From: Flavobacteriaceae bacterium
GTDB taxonomy: Bacteria; Bacteroidota; Bacteroidia; Flavobacteriales; Flavobacteriaceae
Direction of reading: 5' to 3'
Assembly (NCBI GenBank): GCA_030613745.1
Contig: JAUWLK010000147.1
Span: 1 to 6,837 of the forward strand
DNA: 6,837 nt
Each line of letters opens with the position of its first letter. Positions within the stretch are counted from its first letter, which is position 1. Both the position numbers and the translations under genes were made by a program. Below the pieces are notes generated by a model. It made no database searches and was not told the origin of the DNA. It worked only from the letters and a program-made list of their open reading frames with translations. Positions 1-6,489 of this stretch are shown in pieces.

Positions 1-24
1 CCTCGAGGTAACCACTGAAATGTC

Positions 25-41
25 ATCCCCGAAAAGGGGAT
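25..41. repeat. Short GC-rich inverted repeat, possible interspersed palindromic repeat
   Basis: Six-base arms ATCCCC (25-30) and GGGGAT (36-41) enclose the loop GAAAA. The flanks read GTC before and CT after, giving the general form GTCAT-CCC...GGG-ATC. From memory, many bacterial genomes carry dispersed intergenic repeats of this form; that link is inference. No T-run follows the stem on either strand, so it does not look like an intrinsic terminator. The GC-rich stem stands out against the AT-rich surroundings. Confidence 0.5.
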
Positions 42-86
42 CTAAATAATAAATTTCGGTTTTTGACATTCATGTTAAAGCATGTG

Positions 87-154
87 CTCAACTTGATTGA
101 GTATGAAACCAGCGAAATACTCCTATGGCTTGCCTTCGGAGATAGTTGGTTTCA
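87..154. other. Intergenic cluster of overlapping inverted repeats
   Basis: Several stems can form here and some exclude each other. CTCAA (87-91) pairs with TTGAG (97-101). GAGTAT (99-104) pairs with ATACTC (117-122). TGAAACCAGC (104-113) pairs with GTTGGTTTCA (145-154) over 10 positions with one G-T wobble, and encloses CTCC (120-123) with GGAG (138-141). No open frame of useful length crosses the region on either strand and it matches no tRNA or rRNA that I recognise. It could be a repeat element, a structured non-coding RNA, or the 3' end of an upstream transcript. Together with 25-41 and the terminator this accounts for most of the gene-free stretch 1-218. Confidence 0.4.
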
Positions 155-169
155 AGAAATTTTTATTAT

Positions 170-212
170 AAAAAAGAGGTAGTATTGGTGATAGAAAACC
201 CAATACTACCTC
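170..212 (-). terminator. Rho-independent terminator of the acyl-CoA dehydrogenase gene
   Basis: A perfect 13-bp stem is formed by GAGGTAGTATTGG (176-188) and its reverse complement (200-212) around an 11-base loop. Six A residues (170-175) on the plus strand give a run of U immediately after the stem in a minus-strand transcript, the classic intrinsic terminator layout. The stem begins 6 bases beyond the stop codon of the minus-strand gene. On the plus strand no T-run follows, so termination should work in one direction only. Confidence 0.9.
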
Positions 213-218
213 AATGTG

Positions 219-1361
219 TTAATCTCTTAATATAGCTCTTGAGATAACAATTTTTTGAATTTCAGAAGTCCCTTCATAGATTTGAGTAATTTTAGCATCA
301 CGCATTAACCGCTCAACATGGTATTCTTTAACAAAACCATAACCACCATGAATTTGTACTGCTTCAACTGCTACACGCATTGCCATTTCAGCGGCGTAAA
401 GTTTAGCCATGGCACCCGATAAATCGTAATTTTTATGCATGTCTTTTTCCCATGCAGCTTTTAAACAAAGTAATCTGGCTGCCTCAATTTCGGTTGCCAT
501 GTCTGCTAATTTAAAAGCAATTGCTTGATGTTTGTTAATCTCTTTACCAAAAGCTTTACGTTCTTTTGAGTATTGTAAAGCTAATTCATAAGCGCCAGCG
601 GCAATACCTAATGCTTGAGCAGCAATTCCAATTCTACCACCAGCAAGAGTTTTCATTGCAAATTTAAAACCAAAACCATCTTCACCAATTCGGTTTTCTT
701 TTGGTACTTTCACATCGTTAAACATTAAAGAGTGCGTATCAGAACCACGAATGCCCAGTTTATTCTCTTTTGCACCAACAACAAATCCTTCCATATCTTT
801 TTCAACAATAAAAGCATTAATTCCTTTGTGGGCTTTTTCAGGATGAGTTTGAGCAATAACCAAATAAATACTTGCAGTACCGCCATTTGTTATCCAGTTT
901 TTTGTTCCGTTTAAAAGGTAATAATCTCCCTTATCAACAGCAGTTGTATGCTGTTTTGTGGCATCAGAACCGGCTTCTGGTTCACTCAAAGCAAATGCAC
1001 CAATTATTTTACCTTCTGCTAATGGAACTAAATATTTTTGTTTTTGTTCTTCAGTTCCGTATGTTTCTAAGCCCCAGCAAACCAAAGAATTGTTAACAGA
1101 CATTACAACTGAAGCAGAAGCATCAATTTTTGATATTTCTTCCATTGCTAAAACATAAGAAACAGTATCCATTCCTCCACCTCCATATTTTGGGTCAACC
1201 ATCATACCTAAAAAACCTAGTTCTCCCATTTTTTTTATTTGTTCATGAGGAAATTCCTGTTTTTCATCACGTTCAATTACCCCTGACAATAATTCATTTT
1301 TTGCAAAATCACGAGCAGCATCTTGAATCATTAATTGTTCTTCTGTTAATTTAAAATCCAT
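219..1361 (-). CDS. Acyl-CoA dehydrogenase, short-chain/butyryl-CoA type
   Basis: A 380-residue FAD enzyme that introduces a trans-2 double bond into acyl-CoA and passes electrons to electron-transfer flavoprotein; it acts in fatty-acid or branched amino-acid breakdown in the cytoplasm. The length and three-domain order fit the family: an alpha-helical N-terminal domain (about 1-115), a beta domain with the signature ALSEPEAGSD (124-133) and NGTKNWITNG (151-160), and a C-terminal helical domain with ERKAFGK (267-273) and QIHGGYGF (336-343) followed by RDA (354-356). The expected catalytic base is Glu363 in QIYEGTSEIQ, the position used by short- and medium-chain enzymes rather than isovaleryl- or long-chain types. 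The start ATG is supported by the MDFKLTEEQ opening usual for the family. The gene stands alone on its strand, divergent from anmK, and ends in a strong terminator. Exact chain-length specificity cannot be read from sequence. Confidence 0.95.
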   Translation of the reverse strand: MDFKLTEEQLMIQDAARDFAKNELLSGVIERDEKQEFPHEQIKKMGELGFLGMMVDPKYGGGGMDTVSYVLAMEEISKIDASASVVMSVNNSLVCWGLETYGTEEQKQKYLVPLAEGKIIGAFALSEPEAGSDATKQHTTAVDKGDYYLLNGTKNWITNGGTASIYLVIAQTHPEKAHKGINAFIVEKDMEGFVVGAKENKLGIRGSDTHSLMFNDVKVPKENRIGEDGFGFKFAMKTLAGGRIGIAAQALGIAAGAYELALQYSKERKAFGKEINKHQAIAFKLADMATEIEAARLLCLKAAWEKDMHKNYDLSGAMAKLYAAEMAMRVAVEAVQIHGGYGFVKEYHVERLMRDAKITQIYEGTSEIQKIVISRAILRD

Positions 1362-1396
1362 AATATTTAGGTCTTATATTTTTATATTTAAGTTTT

Positions 1397-1404
1397 CAAA
1401 GATA
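1397..1404 (-). promoter_or_regulatory. Candidate -7 promoter element of the acyl-CoA dehydrogenase gene
   Basis: Read on the minus strand, this octamer is TATCTTTG, an exact match to the Bacteroidota -7 consensus TAnnTTTG. It lies 35 bases upstream of the start codon, so transcription would begin about 28 bases before the ATG. I do not find a TTTG -33 element at the usual 19-21 base spacing (a TTTG sits too close, 10 bases upstream), so the assignment rests on the -7 box alone. Confidence 0.45.
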
Positions 1405-1442
1405 CAGAAAATCTCAAAATCTATTTGTATTTTTACACAATA

Positions 1443-2528
1443 ATGAATAATAAAATTTGGTACGTAATTGGTCTTATGAGCGGGACTTCTTTAGATGGAG
1501 TTGATTTGGTATTTGCTAAATTTATGAAAGATAATACCTATTCTTTTAAAATATTAAAAAAAGAATCGATAAATTATTCCGAAAAATGGAAAAATATCCT
1601 TTTTGATGCTTTTAACTATTCCGGAGAAGAACTTGCAAAATTACATGTTGATTACGGTAAGTTTTTAGGAGAATTAATCAATAATTTTATTACAAAAAAT
1701 GATATTGAAAATATTGATTTTATAGCATCTCATGGTCATACAATTTTTCATCAACCCGAGTTACATTACACACTGCAAATTGGAAGTGGTGCCGTTATAG
1801 CAGCAACTACAAATAAAAAAGTTATTTGTGATTTTAGAGTACAAGATCTTGCTCTAGGAGGTCAAGGTGCACCTTTGGTGCCTATTGGTGATAAATTGTT
1901 GTTTAGTGAATATGATTACTGTTTGAATTTAGGAGGTTTTGTTAATATTTCATTTCAAAAAAAAGAAAAAAGAAGAGCCTTTGATATTTGTCCGGTTAAT
2001 ATTGTTTTGAATTATTATACCCGAAAAATAGGATTGGAATATGATGATAAAGGAATATTAGCATCTCAAGGAGAATTTCATAAAGACTTATATGATGAAT
2101 TAAATGACTTACCATTTTATACTGATGATAAACCAAAGTCTCTTGGATATGAATTTGTGGTAGAAACTATTTTTCCAATTATTGATAAATATAATTTGAC
2201 TATAAAAGATGTATTGAAGACTTTTATTGAGCATGTTGCTTTTCAAATTTCAGAAGTAATTAAACGAAATAAATCATCTAATATAAAGAACAATAAAAGC
2301 AATGTTTTAATAACAGGAGGTGGAGCATTTAATGATTTTTTGATAAGTAGATTGTCAAGTTTTTCATCTTCTGAAATGATAGTACCAAATAAAGAAATAA
2401 TTGATTTTAAAGAGGCTTTAATCTTTGCATTTCTAGGTGTTTTAAAAGATGAAAATGAAGTGAATTGTTTGCAAAGTGTTACAGGTGCAATTAAAGACCA
2501 CAGTAGTGGTATTATATATTATCCTTAA
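1443..2528 (+). CDS. anmK: Anhydro-N-acetylmuramic acid kinase
   Basis: This enzyme opens the 1,6-anhydro ring of anhydro-MurNAc and phosphorylates it to MurNAc-6-phosphate, recycling peptidoglycan fragments in the cytoplasm. The 361 residues cover the full family length. The ATPase-fold phosphate loop is at GLMSGTSLDG (10-19). Further family landmarks are ASHGHTIFHQP (95-105), the FRVQDLALGGQGAPLVP block (131-147), LNLGGFVN (161-168), KSLGYEF (232-238), ITGGGAFN (290-297) and the C-terminal SVTGA (345-349). Asp181 in FDICPVN corresponds by eye to the catalytic aspartate in the FDTGPGN motif of characterised AnmK proteins. I chose ATG 1443 because the protein then starts as MNNKIWYVIGLMSG, as in relatives; an upstream in-frame TTG at 1425 would add six residues without support. 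It is first in the plus-strand run, 31 bases before the next gene. Confidence 0.94.
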   Translation: MNNKIWYVIGLMSGTSLDGVDLVFAKFMKDNTYSFKILKKESINYSEKWKNILFDAFNYSGEELAKLHVDYGKFLGELINNFITKNDIENIDFIASHGHTIFHQPELHYTLQIGSGAVIAATTNKKVICDFRVQDLALGGQGAPLVPIGDKLLFSEYDYCLNLGGFVNISFQKKEKRRAFDICPVNIVLNYYTRKIGLEYDDKGILASQGEFHKDLYDELNDLPFYTDDKPKSLGYEFVVETIFPIIDKYNLTIKDVLKTFIEHVAFQISEVIKRNKSSNIKNNKSNVLITGGGAFNDFLISRLSSFSSSEMIVPNKEIIDFKEALIFAFLGVLKDENEVNCLQSVTGAIKDHSSGIIYYP

Positions 2529-2559
2529 ATAAGTTTAAAAAAATTTAGAAATAAATATT

Positions 2560-3792
2560 ATGAAAGATTTACTTAAAAAATATGAAAATAAACCACCTGA
2601 AATAGTTTTTCATTGGCGTGATCAAGAAACTGAAGCTGAAGGTTGGACTGTAATAAATTCTTTACGAGGAGGAGCTGCAGGAGGAGGTACAAGAATGCGT
2701 AAAGGGCTGGATATGAATGAAGTGTTATCTCTTGCGAAAACAATGGAAGTGAAATTCACAGTTTCTGGTCCTGCAATTGGGGGAGCAAAATCAGGTATAA
2801 ATTTTGATCCAAATGATCCGAGAAAGCGAGGTGTTTTAGCACGTTGGTATAAAGCGGTTACTCCATTGTTAAAGTATTATTACGGTACAGGTGGTGATTT
2901 AAATGTTGATGAAATTCATGATGTTATTCCGTTAACGGAAAATTCAGGAGTATGGCATCCTCAAGAAGGTGTTTTTAATGGCCACTTTAAACCAACGGAA
3001 GCTGAAAAAATTAATAGAATTGGTCAATTACGACATGGAGTTGTTAAAGTTATTGAAGATGAAAAGTATTCACCTGATTTAACAAAAAAATATACTGTTG
3101 CCGATATGTTGACAGGATATGGTGTTGCAGAAGCAGTAGAACACTATTACAATATATTTGGAGGAGAAATAAAAGGGAAAAAAGCCATTATACAAGGTTT
3201 TGGTAATGTAGGTTCAGCAACTGCATATTATTTAACACAATTAGGAGCAAAAATAGTAGGAATTATTGATAGAGTGGGAGGCGTAATAAATGAAGATGGA
3301 TTTAGTTTGGAAGAAGTGCGTACTATGTTCTTAAATAAACGAGGCAATATGTTAGTAGCCGAAAATATGATACCTTTTGATGAAATAAATCAAAAAATTT
3401 GGTCAATACCAGCAGAAATATTTATACCTGCAGCTGCATCCAGATTGGTAAACAAAAGTCAAATAACTCAAATGATTGATTCTGGTCTAGAAGTGATATC
3501 TCCTGGCGCAAATGTTCCTTTTGCAGATTCTGAAATATTTTTTGGTCCGATTATGGAATATACCGATCAGAAAGTAAGTTTAATTCCTGATTTTATTTCA
3601 AATTGTGGAATTGCCAGAGTTTTTGCGTATTTAATGGAGTCTAGGATTGAATTACCGATGAAAGATGAAGCAATATTTAATGATACTTCAACAATTATTA
3701 AAGATGCCTTAGCAAAAGTTTATCATCTGCATCCTTATAAAACAGATATTAGTAAGACAGCGTTTGAAATTGCTCTTCAAGAGTTGATTTAA
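2560..3792 (+). CDS. Glu/Leu/Phe/Val family amino-acid dehydrogenase
   Basis: A 410-residue NAD(P)-dependent oxidative deaminase of the glutamate/leucine dehydrogenase superfamily, which converts an L-amino acid to its 2-oxo acid and ammonia. The N-terminal catalytic domain holds GGTRM (42-46), GGAKSGINFDP (74-84) with Lys77 and, 12 residues on, Lys89, the spacing of the two active-site lysines in glutamate dehydrogenases, plus TGGDLNVDE (110-118) with the candidate catalytic Asp113. A Rossmann nucleotide-binding domain follows with GFGNVGSA (213-220) and Asp237 after the second strand; SPGANVP (314-320) and NCGIARVF (348-355) complete the active site. By eye, Gly41 and Phe355 occupy the positions that bind the glutamate side-chain carboxylate (Lys and Ser in glutamate dehydrogenase), so a hydrophobic substrate is more likely than glutamate; this is inference. 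It is about 45 residues longer than typical leucine dehydrogenases. It sits between anmK and nhaD with gaps of 31 and 33 bases. Confidence 0.9.
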   Translation: MKDLLKKYENKPPEIVFHWRDQETEAEGWTVINSLRGGAAGGGTRMRKGLDMNEVLSLAKTMEVKFTVSGPAIGGAKSGINFDPNDPRKRGVLARWYKAVTPLLKYYYGTGGDLNVDEIHDVIPLTENSGVWHPQEGVFNGHFKPTEAEKINRIGQLRHGVVKVIEDEKYSPDLTKKYTVADMLTGYGVAEAVEHYYNIFGGEIKGKKAIIQGFGNVGSATAYYLTQLGAKIVGIIDRVGGVINEDGFSLEEVRTMFLNKRGNMLVAENMIPFDEINQKIWSIPAEIFIPAAASRLVNKSQITQMIDSGLEVISPGANVPFADSEIFFGPIMEYTDQKVSLIPDFISNCGIARVFAYLMESRIELPMKDEAIFNDTSTIIKDALAKVYHLHPYKTDISKTAFEIALQELI

Positions 3793-3827
3793 TTTACTAT
3801 ATTTAGCAATTAAATTTTATAGTAAAT
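3792..3827 (+). promoter_or_regulatory. Inverted repeat joining the dehydrogenase stop and nhaD start codons
   Basis: ATTTACTATA (3792-3801) is exactly complementary to TATAGTAAAT (3818-3827). An inner TTTA (3802-3805) can pair with TAAA (3811-3814) across a 3-base bulge, leaving a 5-base loop. The left arm begins on the last base of the dehydrogenase TAA and the right arm ends on the first two bases of the nhaD ATG, so folding would occlude the nhaD initiation site. No U-run follows, so it is not an intrinsic terminator. A role in translational coupling is inference, and the AT-rich stem is weak. Confidence 0.4.
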
Positions 3828-5190
3828 GGACACCTTAGTAATAGCAATTTTTGTATTAGGATATTTAGCAATAACCTTAGAGCACAGTTTGAAAGTTGAT
3901 AAACTAATTCCAGCTTTGGCCATGATGGCGGTAAGTTGGGCAGTAATTTCATTAGGGCATTTAGAAGTTTTTGAAGTAGATGCAGAGTTGCATAAGCTGG
4001 TGCCCACACATATTGAAGAAATATTATTACACCATTTAGGAAAAACAGCCGAAATTTTATTCTTTTTAATTGGAGCTATGACTATAGTTGAAATCATTGA
4101 TTATTTTGATGGATTCTCCACAATAAAAAGCTTTGTAAAAACAAACAGTAAAGTAAAATTACTTTGGATTTTTTCATTTTTAGCTTTTATCTTATCTGCA
4201 ATTATTGATAATTTAACTGCAACAATAGTATTAATTACCATTTTAAGAAAAATAATTGTCAAACGTGAAGACAGATTATGGTTTGCAGGTTTAATTATTT
4301 TAGCAGCAAATTCAGGAGGAGCATGGTCGCCAATTGGAGATGTTACGACAACAATGTTGTGGATAGCTAATAAAGTTACTACTGTTAATTTGATAAAATA
4401 TTTGTTTATTCCATCACTATTATCCATGGTGATACCAGTTTTAATTGCTTCAAGAATGAAGGCATTTCAGGGCAATATTGAGAGGGTTGAGGAAGATGAT
4501 GATCATAATGGAAATGATGAGTATAGTAGTATTATGTTGTATTTAGGTTTGGGCGGAATTATGTTTGTACCTATATTTAAAACAGTTACTCATTTACCAC
4601 CTTATGTAGGTTTGATGTTGTCATTAGCTGTTGTTGCAACTTTTGCAGAGATATATTCAAGTTCAAGAATATCATTGACACATATAGATGAAGAGTCAGA
4701 TGAAGCAGCACATTTTAGCCCGGTTCATAAAGCATTAGCAGGTATTGAATTGCCAAGTATATTATTTTTCTTGGGAATTTTACTGGCAGTTGCTGCCTTA
4801 GAATCTTTAGGAACACTATTTCATTTTGCAGAAAGCTTAAATGAAAATATTCCAATGTTAGGTACAGAACCAGCTATAGCCGGTTATAATGTTTCCGATT
4901 TGGTAGTTATGATTTTAGGTGTAGGATCTGCAGTAATTGATAATGTGCCTTTAGTTGCAGCAAGTATTGGTATGTTTTCTGACCCTGTAGATAGTCCATT
5001 ATGGCATTTTGTTGCTTTTGCAGCCGGTACAGGTGGTAGTATGTTGATTATTGGATCAGCAGCTGGAGTAGTTGCCATGGGTATGGAAAAAATTAATTTT
5101 TTCTGGTATATGAAAAAGATTTCCTGGTTGGCTTTTATTGGATTTTTAGTTGGTTCATTTAGCTTTATGTTTTTAAGAACTGCATTTTAA
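3826..5190 (+). CDS. nhaD: Na+/H+ antiporter, NhaD type
   Basis: An inner-membrane secondary transporter that exports Na+ (or Li+) in exchange for protons, in the ion-transporter superfamily. The 454-residue chain is almost entirely hydrophobic segments broken by short loops; the main polar stretches are VEEDDDHNGNDE (221-232) and IDEESDEAAH (287-296), both probably cytoplasmic or loop regions. Motifs match NhaD: SAIIDNLTAT (124-133), ANSGGAWSPIGDVTT (161-175), SAVIDNVPLVAA (368-379) and GTGGSMLIIGSAAG (401-414). The two IDN motifs with Asp128 and Asp372 sit in the two halves of the protein, as expected for an inverted-repeat transporter, and are the likely ion-binding acids. The ATG overlaps an inverted repeat shared with the end of the preceding gene. 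It lies 83 bases before exbB. No truncation is seen. Confidence 0.92.
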   Translation: MDTLVIAIFVLGYLAITLEHSLKVDKLIPALAMMAVSWAVISLGHLEVFEVDAELHKLVPTHIEEILLHHLGKTAEILFFLIGAMTIVEIIDYFDGFSTIKSFVKTNSKVKLLWIFSFLAFILSAIIDNLTATIVLITILRKIIVKREDRLWFAGLIILAANSGGAWSPIGDVTTTMLWIANKVTTVNLIKYLFIPSLLSMVIPVLIASRMKAFQGNIERVEEDDDHNGNDEYSSIMLYLGLGGIMFVPIFKTVTHLPPYVGLMLSLAVVATFAEIYSSSRISLTHIDEESDEAAHFSPVHKALAGIELPSILFFLGILLAVAALESLGTLFHFAESLNENIPMLGTEPAIAGYNVSDLVVMILGVGSAVIDNVPLVAASIGMFSDPVDSPLWHFVAFAAGTGGSMLIIGSAAGVVAMGMEKINFFWYMKKISWLAFIGFLVGSFSFMFLRTAF

Positions 5191-5232
5191 AATTTTAAGT
5201 ATATTTTCACATTTAAATAACAATTTTAAGTA
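5191..5232 (+). repeat. Pair of 11-bp direct repeats in the nhaD-exbB gap
   Basis: AATTTTAAGTA occurs at 5191-5201, immediately after the nhaD stop, and again at 5222-5232, a 31-base period or about three helical turns. In an AT-rich gap part of this could be chance, but an 11-base identical pair at helical phasing could be a binding site for a dimeric regulator of the exbB-exbD-tonB genes. No TAnnTTTG box is visible in the gap, so an exbB promoter here is not demonstrated. Confidence 0.25.
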
Positions 5233-5273
5233 GGTAAGTCCGTTAAAATTCTATTACCCTTTAATTATAAAAT

Positions 5274-5975
5274 ATGTCGTTAATTATTCAGCAAGATTTA
5301 GGTGTAAGTCCTGAAGGTTTAGAAGAAGTAGTTTCAGAAGAAAAAACTTTGTCGATTTATAATTTAATAATGGATGGAGGAATAGGAGGTCAAATAATTG
5401 TTGCCTTACTATTTGTATTACTTCTTGTTGCATTGTATATTTATTTTGAAAGATTTTTAGCAATTAAAGCTGCTTCAAAAATTGATAAAAATTATATGAA
5501 TCAAATAAGGGATAATATCCTTAATGGTAATTTAGAAGCAGCTAAAATATTAAGTCAAAATAACAAATCACCTGTTGCCAGGTTAATTGAAAAAGGAATT
5601 TCCAGAATTGGAAAACCGCTAGAAGATATTAGTTCTGCTATTGAAAATGCAGGAAAACTCGAAATTTATAAACTAGAAAGAAATGTAAGTATATTGGCTA
5701 CAATTGCAGGGGCAGCACCAATGATAGGATTTTTAGGCACAGTAATTGGAATGATTATTGCCATTCATGAAATTGCAAATGCAGGTGGTCAAATTGATAT
5801 AAAATTATTGTCAGACGGATTGTATACTGCAATGACAACTACTGTAGCTGGATTAATTGTTGGTATTATTTCTTATGTGGCATACAATCATATCATTGTA
5901 AGAACTAATAAAGTTGTATATCAAATGGAAGCCAATTCGGTTGAATTTTTAGATTTATTAAATGAGCCAGTATAA
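5274..5975 (+). CDS. exbB: MotA/TolQ/ExbB proton channel family protein
   Basis: ExbB forms the inner-membrane pentamer that, with ExbD, converts proton flow into energy for TonB and outer-membrane uptake. The 233 residues have a polar N-terminal segment (1-37), a first membrane helix (about 38-58), a cytoplasmic domain (about 60-135) containing SPVARLIEKGISR (99-111), and two C-terminal helices (about 139-163 and 185-208). The hallmark TIAGAAPMIGFLGTVIGM (143-160) and TAMTTTVAGL (185-194) carry threonines 156 and 190, which match the channel-lining threonines 148 and 181 of E. coli ExbB. The glutamate at position 176 of E. coli ExbB is a threonine (185) here by eye alignment, a common variation in the wider family. 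The context with exbD and a TonB gene favours ExbB over TolQ or MotA. Confidence 0.93.
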   Translation: MSLIIQQDLGVSPEGLEEVVSEEKTLSIYNLIMDGGIGGQIIVALLFVLLLVALYIYFERFLAIKAASKIDKNYMNQIRDNILNGNLEAAKILSQNNKSPVARLIEKGISRIGKPLEDISSAIENAGKLEIYKLERNVSILATIAGAAPMIGFLGTVIGMIIAIHEIANAGGQIDIKLLSDGLYTAMTTTVAGLIVGIISYVAYNHIIVRTNKVVYQMEANSVEFLDLLNEPV

Positions 5976-5991
5976 TTTGTGATTTTATCTA

Positions 5992-6049
5992 TTTTAGATT
6001 GAGTGAAATCTGAAAAAATCATACCAATCGAATTAATTGATTAATTTGA
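5992..6049 (+). other. Two tandem hairpins in the exbB-exbD gap
   Basis: The 95-base gap between exbB and exbD contains a 9-bp stem (5992-6000 with 6007-6015, one G-T pair, 6-base loop) and a second 9-bp stem TCGAATTAA (6028-6036) with TTAATTTGA (6041-6049, one G-T pair) closed by a TTGA loop. The palindrome CCAATTGG follows at 6051-6058. Neither stem is followed by a U-run, so they are not standard terminators. They may adjust mRNA stability or the ExbB:ExbD ratio, which is inference; AT-rich sequence forms weak stems readily. Confidence 0.3.
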
Positions 6050-6070
6050 ACCAATTGGATAAAAATAATT

Positions 6071-6463
6071 ATGAATATTAAAGGAAGAAATAAAATAAAT
6101 CCAGAATTCAATATGTCATCTATGACAGATATTGTTTTCTTATTATTGATATTTTTTATGCTTACTTCAACTTTAGTAACAGTAAATGCCTTAGATATTA
6201 TTTTACCAAAAGCACAAGGTAAAACCGAAAACAGCAAATCAACAGCAGTTAGTATTACAAAGAATTTAAATTTTTATATTGATAAGAAAAAAGTTAAAGA
6301 AGTTGAAATTGAGAAATATTTATTGGATAAATTAATAAATGAAGAAAATCCTACCATAGTTTTACGAGCTGAAGAAGGAGTGCCTATTGAAAAAGCCGTT
6401 AAGATTTTAGATATTGCCAATCGTAATAAATTTAAAGTAATACTTGCTGTTCGACCAAAATAA
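6071..6463 (+). CDS. exbD: Biopolymer transport protein ExbD/TolR
   Basis: ExbD is the small partner of ExbB: one membrane helix inside the ExbB pentamer, with a periplasmic domain. The 130 residues start with a short basic cytoplasmic tail (MNIKGRNKINPEFN), then the motif MSSMTDIVFLLLIFFMLTS (15-33), in which Asp20 is the essential proton-carrying aspartate of the family (Asp25 in E. coli ExbD). The periplasmic domain runs from about 43 to the end, with LPKAQGK (45-51), a typical post-helix motif, and VPIEKAVKILDIANRNKF (104-121), the conserved helix of the ExbD/TolR fold. Length is normal. Only one exbD copy is in view. It lies 95 bases after exbB and 26 bases before the TonB gene. Confidence 0.94.
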   Translation: MNIKGRNKINPEFNMSSMTDIVFLLLIFFMLTSTLVTVNALDIILPKAQGKTENSKSTAVSITKNLNFYIDKKKVKEVEIEKYLLDKLINEENPTIVLRAEEGVPIEKAVKILDIANRNKFKVILAVRPK

Positions 6464-6489
6464 TTTTTCAATAAGTTATAAATCACACC

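Noticed and set aside
25..41. ATCCCC/GGGGAT stem as a terminator
   Set aside because: Neither strand has a U-run after the stem.
2..49. Open frame ending in TAA at 47-49 as the tail of an upstream gene
   Set aside because: Only 15 codons are visible and they run through the inverted repeat at 25-41; the residues match nothing I recognise.
732..1354. Plus-strand open frames opposite the acyl-CoA dehydrogenase gene
   Set aside because: They overlap each other and the strongly supported minus-strand gene, and their low-complexity translations match no family.
1420..1427. TCTATTTG as a -7 promoter box for anmK
   Set aside because: It differs from TAnnTTTG at the second base, has no convincing -33 partner, and would leave a leader of only about 10 bases before the ATG at 1443.
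1425..1442. TTG at 1425 as the anmK start
   Set aside because: ATG at 1443 gives the usual short N-terminus directly before the YVIGLMSGTS motif; the extra six residues look like translated leader sequence.
3803..5078. Minus-strand open frames inside nhaD
   Set aside because: Antisense shadows of a well-supported membrane protein gene; no family motifs.
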